Source: Sordariomycetes sp. S80-01Y | Lineage: Eukaryota > Ascomycota > Sordariomycetes | DNA length: 64,000 nucleotides | NCBI GenBank assembly: GCA_037042185.1 | Contig: JAXQJY010000026.1 | Coordinates: 744,001 to 808,000, forward strand | Direction: 5' to 3' | Shown here: positions 22,184 through 33,667 of the stretch, one piece after another | Numbering within the stretch: position 1 is the stretch's first letter | Layout: each line of letters begins with the position of its first letter | Translations under genes and position numbers: made by a program | Notes under the pieces: generated by a model | What the model saw: the letters and a program-made list of their open reading frames with translations, nothing else | Told to the model about the DNA's origin: nothing | The model's database searches: none

Positions 22184-24077
22184 GATAAAGATGGGTGATA
22201 AGGTTCTGTTGCGACAGTCGTTAGCAGAGCTACCTCAGACGTTGGCAAATGTGAACGGTTAGCGTGGCCTCTTCGCGATTTCCAGAATTCTTGTTTGCGG
22301 GTCTCCGGAGCGCTCTCCGTAAGCACAATGTTCCGTCCAGAGTGGTTGTTTTACAGCGACGCCAGTCAGAGCGCCCTTGGATTTGGCGACAGCCGGGAGG
22401 CACCAACACCAGGTCCAGGTATAAACGGGCATTTCGGCGCCAGGGTACTCGTGCGTTGCGGGAGGTTATTGAATCGAAGCGCGCTGGTGATCCTGTCGCT
22501 TTATTAGGAGGCAGTCGCATCAAATTGCAGGACCGTGCTTAGGCGCAAGACGACCGCTGTTTATTTGACTGTCGTCTGTGGCCTCCACACCCGGAAGAGG
22601 CGGCGCCAAGTCTATCGGTCCTCCAGGCAAACGGCGACGAGCAAGATCCAGGCAGCGTAACGGGCTGTAAGCGTTGCAAGCAGCGTCGCATCAATGCGGT
22701 GTTGCGTTCGCCGAGGAGAAGCTCGAAGCAATGTCAGTGGGCGCAGTGGCTTGATGGGTGCGTGCAGGCGATGCGCTTGAGATGGTCATCATCGCGTGCG
22801 ACCTGACGGAGTTGTGCCACCTCGATGCGGCATTGCGAGGTCTCGTTGCGGGATGACGGACACCAGCGCGGGGGCCACGTGAAATGGTCGTCGAAGAATC
22901 GATGCGCTTTTCGCAGTCGCAGACGTGTTGGGCATTGGAGAGAAACGCCAGGATGCAATCGGTCGAGATCGAAGGTGTCGGGGCTGTAAAAGGACGATTT
23001 CGCGAAGAGGCCACAAAAACGCGCTCAGAACTTGGGGTGATAAGGGTTCGCTCACCTTGTTCGATGTAAATATTCCCTACGCAAGAAAAACTGCCACGTT
23101 CCGACAGCGTCCAGCAACTGAGTCCGAGGTTCGTGAATCAAATGTTTTCGGACGAGAAAAGAAATTCGAGAGTATGTTTGTTGCTCGAAGAGGAGAGAAG
23201 CGAGGAAAAATTTTCTGTGAGGAGAGTCCCCAGGACACCGCACTGGCAGTCAGTCGGAGTGCCCGCGACCTAAGCCCGCCGCTCAGGAGAAGACTGCCAG
23301 CAGTGCCACTGTAGTGTTCTGGCACCACTGGGAGTATCCGATTCCAGGGCGTTTGGGGACAGCTGGGTCGCCCACAGTAAGGTAAGGTACTATAGCGGAG
23401 TCCACACCCTGACCCCTACTCCTGCCCCTCATCCAGGCAAGCCAGGTTCGCCCAATTTCTGCGGCCTTTGATTGCTTCGGCCTTCAAGTTCCCTGCCCTC
23501 GGCTGCCCTTTATCGCGGGGATGTGCCCGCAATTTGCTGAGCTCTGGTACTCGAACCTCGCCAACTTGCCAACCTGTTGCGACTTTCCCATCCAAAGGGT
23601 CATGATGAAGCCGCCCGCGCCTGTGAAATGTCAATACTCACCATCTCCCCGACCCCAGCGGTACAGCATGATACTTCTTAGAACGCCCGAGACCCTCCTC
23701 CGACTTAAGTCAGCGGCGCGAACGGAGCACTATTACCGCTGCCTGCTCCATTGAGACTAGCCCCCTGGTTCGCCTGTGCTGAGACGACATCGCCCATCTT
23801 GCATCCGCGATGAGCAGTCTCGGCCTCGAGCGTCAGCAACTGTCAGGCTCCAGAGCGTTGAGGGCTTGACTCGGATAACATAATTCAACCCGCCATCCTG
23901 GCGCCACCCGACGCCTCTCAGGATCAGAGACTAATTGATGCCAAACGCCGCTTCAGATTGAAATGCGCTACCGCTTCCTCTAACTCCACTCCTCGCTCTC
24001 CATGTATACGAGCCCGACGAACACCAGATGTAAACATTCCGTACTCCCAGCATCAACTAATTCATGCATACTCCAGA
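22184..24077. other. Intergenic region upstream of the CCHC gene
   Basis: About 1.9 kb without a supportable gene. Between 22690 and 23060 all three minus-strand frames are open over some 80-100 codons, but none matches a family. The part next to 22183 should hold the CCHC gene promoter and leader. Confidence 0.5.
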
Positions 24078-25471
24078 TCACCTATACATCCCCCAATTGC
24101 TGTCCGCTGCCGGCCACTCGCTAACTCGACCAATCTCCGCCGGATGCGTAGGCAGCGGTGCCGTTATTGGCGACGGAGGAGATACCGTCGACCGAGGCGC
24201 CGCATCTACCACATACGAAACCCCATCGTCGGAGATATATGACGGAGGGCGACGACTGGCTCGGGTCTCTGGTCGAATTTCATCTGCGCCGGCGTGCTCG
24301 TTGCGTTGCCAGAATATGCGATCCGGATCAACTCGCTGGGCGCAGGTTAGCAGACTGAGACACCCGTTCCACCCTGAGGCAACTTACTACGCTCTCCCTC
24401 CAAACACCGTACGCGGGAGGGGTGGTCTTGGAGGTCTCGCTCTCGATGCCCGCTGCCTCTTCGTCTCGTGCTAACGTGACCTGGATGGGCTCATCCGGTA
24501 CAGCATAGCCATGGCCATCGAGTCCGTCGACAGCGCGCCGTTCTCGAGCTCGGTCTTTTCTCATCACAAGCATGCAGAGCTTGATGAGACCAAAGCAGAA
24601 GAATAAAGTTGCCAGAATGACGATCAGGATAAGGACGATGGTGAATTCGCCCATACTGATCTGGTTGCTTACGGACAGAGCGAGGTCTGTGTCTTGTCAG
24701 CACATCTCTACGTGAGGATGAGTTGAGCAACTTACAAACTGTGAGAAGAATGACGAGAAAGAGGCCAGAAACGAAGCACCTCACAATGTACGCCCTCATG
24801 CGCTTCGACTTCACCCAAGGGAAGCAATACAGGAATCGTTGTGGAGGCTTGCCTCGTCTCTTTCTCCTTCCATCCCTCCCCCTCTCCCGGCGTTGCCGTC
24901 CTCGTCGACGGCGTCATCTGTCTTCATCCGTTTCCCTACTTGAGGGCCGAATGCTTGCAGTATCGGGTATATCCGCCTCCGAGTAATAACTTGAAGCCAC
25001 CCTAAATGTCGAAAGCGGATGAGTAGCGGGTTGCGGTGGGGTGGGCATGGCCCAGTTCTCCCTGTCGGGCAAGGGCAACTGAGACTCGATAGCGGTATCT
25101 GTCGTATCCTGGGTTTGCTCCCTTGGAGGTCCTCGAGACCATATACGGGACATGCGTGGTAAAGTGAACCGAGTTGCTCGTCGACCACCCGGCAAGTCGG
25201 GCGACTTGGGGCTTTCGACCTCCTCCATCGGCAGCATGTTCGTCTCCCTCGGCACATCTGATGTCGAGACTTCCTCATGAGGAATCTCCCCGAACAGTCT
25301 TGGCGCAGTAGATCCAGTGTGGTGTTGGCGTGTCTCCGTCAGCTCCCTCTCGGGTTGCTGAGAAGGGCCTTGTTCCAGATCGTGTTGCTGCTGTCGCTCT
25401 GAGCGCGCCCTTCGCAAAAGATCATCCCTCATCCTCTCCATAGCATGACCGCTTGTCGATAAGAACGGCAT
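24078..25471 (-). CDS. Two-TM membrane protein with an in-frame TGA
   Basis: Exons on the minus strand are 25471-24736, 24686-24388 and 24335-24078 (introns 49 and 52 nt with good donors and branch sites). The reading frame is continuous for 430 codons except for one TGA at 24916-24914 (codon 186). It lies inside an Arg-rich run (SSRETDEDR, stop, RRRRGRQRRERGR). Before the stop: a charged, disordered 185-residue region starting MPFLSTSGHAMERMRDD. After it: RFLYCFPWVKSKRMRAYI, two hydrophobic helices (FVSGLFLVILLTVYLALS and TIVLILIVILATLFFCFGLI) and a tail with RVDPDRIFWQRNE. No intron in the correct phase removes the TGA. It may be a C-to-T change of CGA, a readthrough site, or a sequence error; a shorter protein could start at the ATG at 24799. 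Confidence 0.6.
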
Positions 25472-26671
25472 CTTCAACCCTGTCAAACAATTCCAATAAA
25501 TGAAATCGAGGCGATTATGTCGACTGCCTAAGCGTGGAAGATGCGGTCGCGCCGAAGGGCCACCTTTGTAGTCGTGCGTCTCAGTCCCAGCTGTTGTACG
25601 CTTCCGGCATCAACCCGCTTCCAGCGTCGTTTTCATCAAAAAATCGTAGGAATGCTTCCAGCGCAAAAGTCCACGGTTGCTCGTAACAAAAGACCAGAGA
25701 GAGAGTCCCGCTCTAGCAACTGAAATTGAGGAAAGCAAATGAAAACGAATGTGGAAGAGAACGCTCAGCGCTCATCCCATCCCGATGTGCGACAGTCGGG
25801 TCCGGTATTGTCAACAAAGAGAACGATTCGACGCCACGTTAATACTACACCGACGTCCCTATGTCGCGTCGCAGTCATACAGGACCAGCGAGAAGCATCG
25901 CCTGTTCGTCAATCAAGGAAGAAAGAAGAATTGGGAGCAAGAATTCGTGATGCAGCTCCGCATTGACAATGACCAGTCGAGGAGTGGTCATCCTGCCACG
26001 AACTCGATACAGCTTTGCAGAATCACAGGGGCTTTCCATGCTGCTTTGTTTGGCCCGCGACGGTGATTCAACATTGCCCCTTCGTGTCAGGAGCTTGGGA
26101 GTTTGGGGGTGCCGGGGTTTGTGGTTTCATGTTGGTGGGTGTGAGACGTCTGGGCGCGTAGAGACGCGCTGAGCCAGTCGTTCGGCGACAGAAGGCTATG
26201 ATGCTACGCTGAGGGTGTCTTGCAGAGTTACGGATTGTGCGACAGTCCCAACTTTGATTTGAAGCAGCATACTTGCTTAAATTGCTATTAAATGTCAACT
26301 TGCCCTTTGGACTGAGATGACGGTAGCTGCAGTCATTGTGTGGTCTCGTAGCGTTGTCGCTGTAGAACCATGCTCTTTGATGAGTACGATTCGTCGTGCT
26401 TCTCCTTATCCTTCTCTAACACAGGGCAGGCTCGAGTTGCGATCGGCGTCCAACGCTTCGTTGGATGCGGGTTGCCTGTGGGCGTTTCAGCCTCCTCCAG
26501 ATCGTCAAGCTGACCATCCGCGGCAGTGGTAATGCAATCCCTAGTCTATATCTTTGTGGCCACAGATGAGTCGACTTCCAAACCCAAGTTGTACTCTTTT
26601 CCTTCGCGGCGCGGCGTATGAAAATTTGGTCAGGAATCTCAGTTCGTGTGATAGACGCGTGGTGATCTGCT
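25472..26671. other. Intergenic region between two-TM gene and SNRNP40
   Basis: Holds the promoter of the two-TM gene and the 3' region of SNRNP40. No gene-like frame or repeat is convincing. Confidence 0.55.
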
Positions 26672-27890
26672 TCACCGTAGCTCGCCAAGCAGCATAGTTC
26701 GGTCTGAGGAGGCTGAGAGAACTGCAATCGTTAGTGCGGGTTGCGCAGAGTGTGAAGCAAAGTGACTAGACTTACGAATTGGCTCCTTCGAAGGAGTGAA
26801 TTCGGCACAGTTGACCGCACCCTTATGCCCAGGCAACTTGTACAAGAGTTTGCCCGTCTCGCTCGACCAGACCAAAACAGTTCCGTCACCTGATGCAGCA
26901 GCCACCCTCTTGCCGTCTGAGTCCCAGCTTGCGCTCGTCAAATTCTTCTCTAAGCCCATCGTAGCACCATCTAGCGTCCGAATAGCGCGCTCAGCAGGCG
27001 CAAAAGGTCGAATATCCCATGTTCTTACTGTCGAGTCCATCGCATACGATAGCAGCGACTGCGAATCTGGCGATATTCTTAACGACGTAACCGTATCTGT
27101 GTGTCCGAGCATCGAGTATACTATCGATTGCTTTCTCACATCCCACACTCGGATATCGTTGTCGATGCCAGCGGAGTAGATCTCGTTGCCCGCGCTCGAA
27201 ATCGCAACCGCCGTTACGGGGAAGTCCGTCTCCAGGTAGTTCACCGCGTTTTTCGTTCGTGGGTCCCATATCCCGATGGTCGAATCGTCACTTCCACTAA
27301 TCAATACCTCCTCGCCTCGCCTACTAACGTCCATTGTGTTGATGATTTCCTCGTGCCCAACATATCGTCGTATCCGTTGCCCTGATGTAAGATCCCAGCT
27401 TGCGAGATGCATATCCGCTGACGCTGAGAAGAGTATTTCGGAGTCCCGCGACCATTGGAGATCGAGGATGGCGCCTTTGTGACCGTTCAGGGTGCCATAG
27501 TTCTCGCAGTCGCCGAAGGTTCGCCAGAGCACTTCTCGGGTCAGCTGTTGCTCTGAATTGTTGAACGATTTAAAAACGTACTGATGCTCCTGTCCATCGA
27601 GCCTGATGCTATCAAGTTGCCGGTCAGGTCGAACTTAGCGGCGAAAATTTCCCCTGTATGGCCAGAAAGTTGCATGACGGGAGCATTTAACGCGCTCGTT
27701 CTGGGTTGCTGCTTGCTATCAGCTAACTCCTAAGGCCTTGAGCACGGGGGTCGCATACATTTTGCACGAGCGCATTACTGGACGCATTGAGTCGGGCCAG
27801 CGCACCGTCCGAGTTCCTGACATTCTGTCGCTTGACCAAAGACTGCGAGGATCCCGGGTCGTCATCGGCAGGGCGCTTTTCGGCAGACAT
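26672..27890 (-). CDS. U5 snRNP 40 kDa WD40 protein (SNRNP40/Spf38)
   Basis: WD40 protein of the U5 snRNP, homologue of human SNRNP40 and S. pombe Spf38/Cwf17, acting in pre-mRNA splicing. Exons are 27890-27759, 27708-27582, 27531-26776 and 26721-26672 (354 residues); introns are 50, 50 and 54 nt. Intron 2 ends in an AAG acceptor after a CTGAC branch site and yields SGSMDRSIMLWRTFG across the junction. WD repeats begin near residue 50 (LSGHTGEIFAAKFD) and continue with GHKGAILDLQWS, YVGHEEIINTMDVS, LETDFPVTAVAIS, LGHTDTVTSLRIS, a longer sixth repeat, and LPGHKGAVNCAEF, closing the propeller with SSDRTMLLGEL. This order and the short N-terminus match SNRNP40. It is divergent from BET3. Confidence 0.93.
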
Positions 27891-28346
27891 CTTTGACGAT
27901 TGAGTTTGCGAAACACTGGCAGAGAAATGCGTGGGTTCGAGTTTCGTGATTGGTGCTGAGCGAGGTTTTGCTTGGCTTCAACAGGTCGGAGAGAGGGTTG
28001 ACATTTTGCGATCAAAAGCTGGAGAGCTCGCGACGATCCCAGATTATGGCGTTGATTGGCCGCCTGGTGTCAATTTGTACGTGCCTAAAGCAGCCGTTGC
28101 CCCACCGTTCCTGGTGCAGCTCCCATTCTCCCAGGGCCAAGTACGGAGTACGCTCTACAACCTAACTTGAGGGCAACTTGAACAACCGACACATGATACC
28201 GTTTGGCACGCACATCGACATTGACAACTAGTGTAAGGAAGTCGACTACTCGAAAATACTTGGAATCGACTATCGCTCCGGTGCTCCCAGAAGCGAACGG
28301 CAATTGCGCACGCAGGCGCTCCCACTATTATCCCAACCCACGCAAC
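27891..28346. promoter_or_regulatory. Bidirectional promoter SNRNP40 / BET3
   Basis: A 456-nt head-to-head gap. Two ATTGG (CCAAT-box) cores are at 27949-27953 (TGATTGGT context) and 28055-28059; CCAAT elements are common in fungal promoters. The GTACGGAGTAC motif is at 28141-28151. No coding sequence is seen. Confidence 0.55.
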
Positions 28347-29089
28347 ATGTCCGCCCAGAAAGCCTCCCGGGTGGGAGAGGAGTGAGTCGTAAAGTCGCTT
28401 TAGATGTATGGGTCGTTGGAAACTAACAGTTTATACAGGATCTGGAAGTCAGTCGAACACCAGAGGTGCCGTCCCAGGAGCTAACCGAGAGCTCCCAGAA
28501 CCAGAATCGACAAAGTGAACGCCGAGCTTGTAACCCTCACATACGGTACCATTGTTGTGCAATTATGCAAAGACTACGATAACGATTACGCCGAGGTCAA
28601 CAAGCAACTGGACAAGATGGGCTACAATATTGGCTTACGGTTGATCGAGGATTACTTGGCGAAGTCAAATACTATGAAGAGGTGTACGAGCTTTAGGGAG
28701 ACGGCGGACATGATTTCGAGGGTAGAAAGACCAGTGCTCCCATCATGACAATAAGGAATGCTGACACTACGATCAAGGTCGGCTTCAAGATCTTCCTTAA
28801 TATCACACCACAAGTTACGAACTGGACAAGCGACAACAACCAGTTCTCGTTGGTCTTTGACGAGAACCCCTTTGCGGATTTCGTCGAGTTGCCAGACGAT
28901 GGACGGGCGCAAGATGAGCTCTGGTATTCGAACATCCTGTGTGGCGTGTTGAGAGGAGCGTTAGAGATGGTGCAAATGCAGGTGGAGGCGCATTTCATCA
29001 GCGATGTGCTGCGAGGAAATGACACCACTGAGATGAGGGTGACATTGATACGGTACATTGACGACGAGCTACCACCAGAGGACGACTGA
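28347..29089 (+). CDS. bet3: TRAPP complex subunit Bet3 (TRAPPC3)
   Basis: Core subunit of the TRAPP tethering complexes, which activate Ypt1/Rab1 in ER-to-Golgi and Golgi traffic. Four exons: 28347-28381, 28439-28447, 28499-28721 and 28778-29089, giving 192 residues. Exon 2 is a 9-nt microexon; splicing gives GEEIWKTRIDKVNAELV, the usual Bet3 N-terminus. Introns are 57, 51 and 56 nt; the third uses an AAG acceptor after a GCTGAC branch site. Later motifs include LTYGTIVVQLCKDY, VGFKIFLNITPQVTNW and CGVLRGALEMVQMQVEAHF, which contribute to the fatty-acyl pocket and dimer face in the family. Length is typical. The gene call is firm. Confidence 0.95.
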
Positions 29090-30600
29090 GGGAATTTCGA
29101 CCTACTTGAACTACCCTAGGGGACAATACCGTGAGCTCTAGAGTACATCTTGCCTACGGTCTATCCACGGCGATACGATCATATGAAACCTACCTGTAAC
29201 TGGATCAGTACGAGGTAATAATTGAGGCCTGACGTGAAGCGGCGAAATAAGCTCTTCAAAGGCAGCAGGTAAGGAAGAGAAGTCTTGAGCTGCCTAACGC
29301 CTGTGTCCCGTTTCGTTTGAGGATTTGTTGGAGGTTACCGTTGAGATAAGGTAGACAATGTCAGCGATCCTGCCTGCATCTCAAGCTTTATATTTAAGAT
29401 GTCGTGGAGTCCAACACAACTCGAAGAATCGCATCCCACACATCGCATACACCTCACCTCTAAGAAGTCGATCAGGAGTGAACTGCACTAGGAAAGTGAA
29501 CGACGTCCTCGAGACACAGTCCAAATAGGGTAACCTGTACATAGGCGAACCGAGGCTCGTCGTCATTGGAGCACGACGGGAGATTGGGGGCTGGGAAGCT
29601 CCATTTCTGCCTAAGGCAAGAAGATCGCACGTGGTCGAATGGGCTACAGACCCAGATATACGTGGCTGTTCTGCAGAATACGCCATGCAAGTCAGCCACT
29701 GGGAAGCCGTTTGCATTAGTGACAAAATAACCACACCGGGCTTCGATTATAAGGGAACGTGCTTCACAAATAGAAGGCAACGGGAAGGATGACTTTGGAA
29801 AATATTACGATTAGCATCCAAAAGAACAATCGGAGCTCATAGTCGTAGACAAAGCCGTCTGCGAGTTTTTCCAAGCCCTGTGCCCAGATGACGACTGAGC
29901 CACAGAGGCGTCTCATCCTTCCACTCTGAAATGGCTGACGATATTTCTTCCACGATGTTCGAGCAGGAGATGGATTTGCGCACTGTGCAACGTGTTATTC
30001 GAGTGGAGCACTCGTACAGTGTGATGTATGTCGCAAGAGAATGAGCGCACGGTTCATTGAGCTCGCATCAACCGACTCCAGGCGGCGCCCGCTGTCGCTG
30101 TCAGTTGAATCCAGCAACCCCCCCCCCCCCAGTCCCACCTCGCTTCTCGATTTGCAAAAGCCCTTCCAACGATTCCATTGCATTTCGCGGCACCTCATCG
30201 ACCTTGACGCCTCTCTCACGAGCACCCAAGCCAGCTGGCCTGATTTTCTATCAGTATCGCGACAGTCTCCCTCTGCCGGCGACGAAGCGTTTGTCAGATC
30301 GATGCTGACGCCAGTTCTGCGCTCTTTGGAACGACACTGGACGGCCGACCGCCACCCGTCTCCTGCCACTGTTGGTAGCGACCGAGACCTTTTCGAGAAG
30401 TAAGAGGCACTCAAGGAGTACTGGCTCCGAACGATCAGACTCTTGCGCCCCGTCGACTCTCGCGACTCTCGCACACCCTCAGGCTCATCAAGAGTCGCAT
30501 CGCTCGTCCTCGCCTCCCCCCTGCCTCTCAGCCGAGCTCGATACCCCAAACCCGTCACGTCTCTCGCGACTGCGACTCCTGTCTTCCTTCAGGTGACGGA
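29090..30600. other. Intergenic region BET3 to SomA leader
   Basis: No supportable gene. Minus-strand frames at 29381-29780 lack a start, domain or splice pattern. A 13-nt C homopolymer lies at 30118-30130. From about 30000 on, the plus strand becomes pyrimidine-rich, as in a promoter or leader. Confidence 0.5.
30118..30130 (+). repeat. C13 homopolymer
   Basis: Thirteen consecutive C on the plus strand, about 1 kb upstream of the SomA start. Such runs are prone to slippage and may be misread in assembly. Confidence 0.85.
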
Positions 30601-31111
30601 TAGACCGCGACTCCGACACCGACTTCAACTTCGACACCTCGGCATCAACGTCGTTGCCTGTTTCTTCCGCTTTCTTATCCGATCACACAATCGGATGTTT
30701 CCATTTGCTCCATCGATGTGCCTATTTTCCTCGCCCACCGAGTAATCGCGTTGTGTCATCGACAACACTCGTAAGCGACGGCCTCACGCCACCACGATCG
30801 CATCGATCAATCACACAAGCTTCAGGTATTTATCGCCCAAGTCTTTGAGCGAGATCTATACGCTTCGCCGACACGAAACATACGTCATTGCTACACTCAT
30901 CGCAATCAGCGCCTGACGCTGCGACACGTACAAGCTCCTAGCGACCGTCACCTCCGGACGAGCTGACTTACCTTCGAGCTTCTTCCGCCCGCGGTGGCAC
31001 GAGACGATCTGGTGACTGTCGAGGCTGAGTAAGTCCCTCGTCACATCACCTTATCGAGTGTCGCGTCAGCTCAGCTCTGACCTAACAACCACCACTACCG
31101 CAACCGCCGCC
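30601..31111 (+). promoter_or_regulatory. Probable long leader of SomA with one uORF
   Basis: Pyrimidine-rich sequence before the SomA start. An ATG at 30695 opens a 16-codon uORF ending with TAA at 30743-30745. From there to the GCCGCCATGA start at 31112 there is no ATG in 366 nt. This fits a transcribed leader, perhaps with translational control, but transcription is not shown by sequence. A GTAAGT at 31029 could be a leader-intron donor. Confidence 0.4.
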
Positions 31112-33667
31112 ATGAATCCCAACGTCAACGTCAACATGCCCAACATGAACCCTATGGGTGGGCCTGTCGGTGGCGGCGCCCCCGTCCCCATGATGAATAA
31201 CGGCGCCATGAACCCACAAGGCGGGCCTGCCGCCCCGGGACCACGACAGCAACAACTCGATAATCAGCGCGGAGTACTCAATACTTACATTTACGAGTAC
31301 TTCATTCGATATGGCATGTATGAGTGCGCTCGGTCGTTGTTATCAAGCGACCAACAGGTGAATGTTCACAAGGATGGGTCAAAGGGCGGTAACGCTGTCA
31401 ATGGTGCCAGCGACGACGCTATGGACGCCGACAACAAGGACGACATAGACTCGAAGCTGCCCGACGACTTGCCACCGCCCAAGCTTCCCATGCCCGCTTC
31501 CGATCAGTCGTTCCTCTACGAGTGGTTCTGTCTTTTCTGGGATATCTACAACGCCCAGCGGGCAAAGAGTGGTAACCCTCACGTCAACCAATACGTAAAC
31601 CACACACAGGTAAGCCGCGCTTCCGCAATTGTCCATCGCACATCGCATTGACTAAACTAGACTCAACAACAGGAAATGCTGCGCCAGATGCAGCCCAATA
31701 TGGCGCAACAGCAATATCACCAGATGATGCGCATGCAAAATGGTATGAACATGAAGCAGCCAGGTAATCTGGCTCGAGCCGCGATGGCCAACAACCAGAA
31801 CAAGTAAGTCGTCATTTCCACCTGGGCAATCATCTCGAGGTACTAATGTTACTCCAGTCCGCAGATGCAGCAGATGCTTCAACAACAGGCCAAGCAAAAT
31901 CAGATGCAACGCGATCCGTCGCAAATGGACGGGAACCGTGACAGGCCAGCATCTCCCGCATCCGGCGAGAACGCGCCGTCCCCCTCAAAACGCCAGCGAA
32001 TCGATAACGTGCCCTTCAACCCCAACCAACCAGGCATGATGCCTAATGGTCGCCCGGTCCAAGGCATGCCACCGCAACACATGGCCGGCGCCCCGAACGC
32101 TGCTGCTGCCCAGCAAATGATCGCCAATGGCATCAACCCTGGACAGCTACAGCAGTTCCAAAACTTTGTAAATGCCCCTCCAGCAGCTGATGAAAAATCT
32201 ATTGCATCTTACTCACAGCGTCTTCAGCAGCATCATGGTGGGCAGATGGGTAATAAGCAGATGCCCAACGCCGGCGGCCCCCAGGGCCAAGGCTCGCCCC
32301 TTATGCAGGGCCCTGACGGTACCACCCTCAACAACTATTACAACCCCCCGGGGGGCGATATGGGTGGTCCTAATGGAATGCGTGCTGGGCCGGGCGGCGC
32401 GCAGGCTGCTGGGGGGAGCAATCATGCGCTGCAAGACTATCAGATGCAACTGATGCTTCTCGAGCAACAGAACAAGAAGAGGCTAATGATGGCTCGTCAG
32501 GAACAGGATAACATCGGCGGGATGCCTCGCGAAGGTCAACCTGGCCCTGGCGGCCCGGTGCCTACTGGACCTAACGGCCAACCGTTCCCTGAAGCGTCGC
32601 CACAAGCTATGCGGAGTGGAACATCACCTAACCCCGCGGACCAAATGAAGCGCGGCACACCTCAGATGAACAACTCAGGCATCCCGTCTCCTGTTCCTGA
32701 AGGCAGTCAGCAGTCTCGCGGCTCTCCCAACCCTGGCATGAACTTCATGAACAACGCGGATCCCAACATGGCACCACATTTCTTCCAAGGTAAAGATGGT
32801 CAGGGCAACATGAACGCCGCCCAAGCAGCGCAGATGAACGGCATGCGACCTCCGAGCTCGCACCCTGGCCAACCGTTCAATGGACAGATGAACCCGCAAA
32901 TGTTGCAGCAGCAGCGCGCTCAAGGCCAGAACCCCCAGCAATGGCAGCAGGGTCCAAATGGCCAGATGGTGCCGCAAGGGATGCCACAGAACCCGCAGGT
33001 TCAGGGCACACCCCAGCAGCGCGCTATGCCTCCCCCATCCGCACCGGCGAATGCGGCTGGTAATAATGCCAACAACAGAACGACCCAGTCCCCGCAGCAG
33101 GCTTCTGCCCAGCCTCCTACTCCCAACCAGGGTAACAAGGCTGCGCCAAAGAAGAAGGAAACCAAGGGCGGCAAGAAAGTATGTTCATCTGATCAGCCTG
33201 GACTCGAGCCCTTTGCTAACGTACAATACCAGGGTGCTGCCAACAAGAAGAACCAAAATGCCAACAATAGCAACAATAACACTGGCGCCACTCCGGCTGG
33301 CGAGAACAACGCTGAGGGTGAAAACCCACCACAGACGCCGATCACCCCAGTCACTGCAGGGTTCAAAAACGGGCAGAACACCAACCAACCTGCTGCTACC
33401 TCTGCTGCTGCTGCACCATCTGCTGCACCCGCGCCCTCAGCCGCCGTTGGACCCCCTCATGGCCAGCCAGACCCTAACAATGGTCTCAACATGAACGACT
33501 TCGGCAGCATGAACTTCATGGAACTCGACAACCCGCTGCAGACGGGTGATGTCTTGAACGACTTTGACTTTGATTCGTTCCTCCATGATGGCGAGGGCGA
33601 TAACCAACCCTTCGACTTTAATGGAGCGTTCACCAACATGGATGGTGGCGAGATCAGCACCGAGTAG
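31112..33667 (+). CDS. SomA/Som1/Flo8-type LisH transcriptional regulator
   Basis: Homologue of Aspergillus SomA and Magnaporthe Som1, related to yeast Flo8: a nuclear regulator of adhesion, conidiation and virulence-related growth downstream of cAMP/PKA. Exons are 31112-31609, 31673-31803, 31858-33178 and 33233-33667 (794 residues). An N-terminal LisH/LUFS domain near residue 55 (LNTYIYEYFIRYGMYECAR) is followed by SFLYEWFCLFWDIYNAQ. The middle is Gln, Asn, Pro and Met-rich and disordered, with SPSKRQRIDNVPFNPNQPGM. The acidic C-terminus (LNDFDFDSFLHDGEGD) looks like an activation domain. The last intron (33179-33232, GTATGT donor, GCTAAC branch site, CAG acceptor) is 54 nt with no stop, so retention would add 18 residues. 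Confidence 0.9.

Noticed and set aside
22691-23055. Three open minus-strand frames of 74-107 codons
   Set aside because: All three frames are open at once, which is expected in C/G-rich DNA; no start, domain or intron pattern favours one.
24158-24474. Plus-strand frames over the two-TM gene
   Set aside because: They overlap the well-spliced minus-strand exons and have no domain; treated as shadows.
29381-29780. Two overlapping minus-strand frames of about 100-117 codons
   Set aside because: Non-ATG starts and no recognisable motif; they do not join through a plausible intron.
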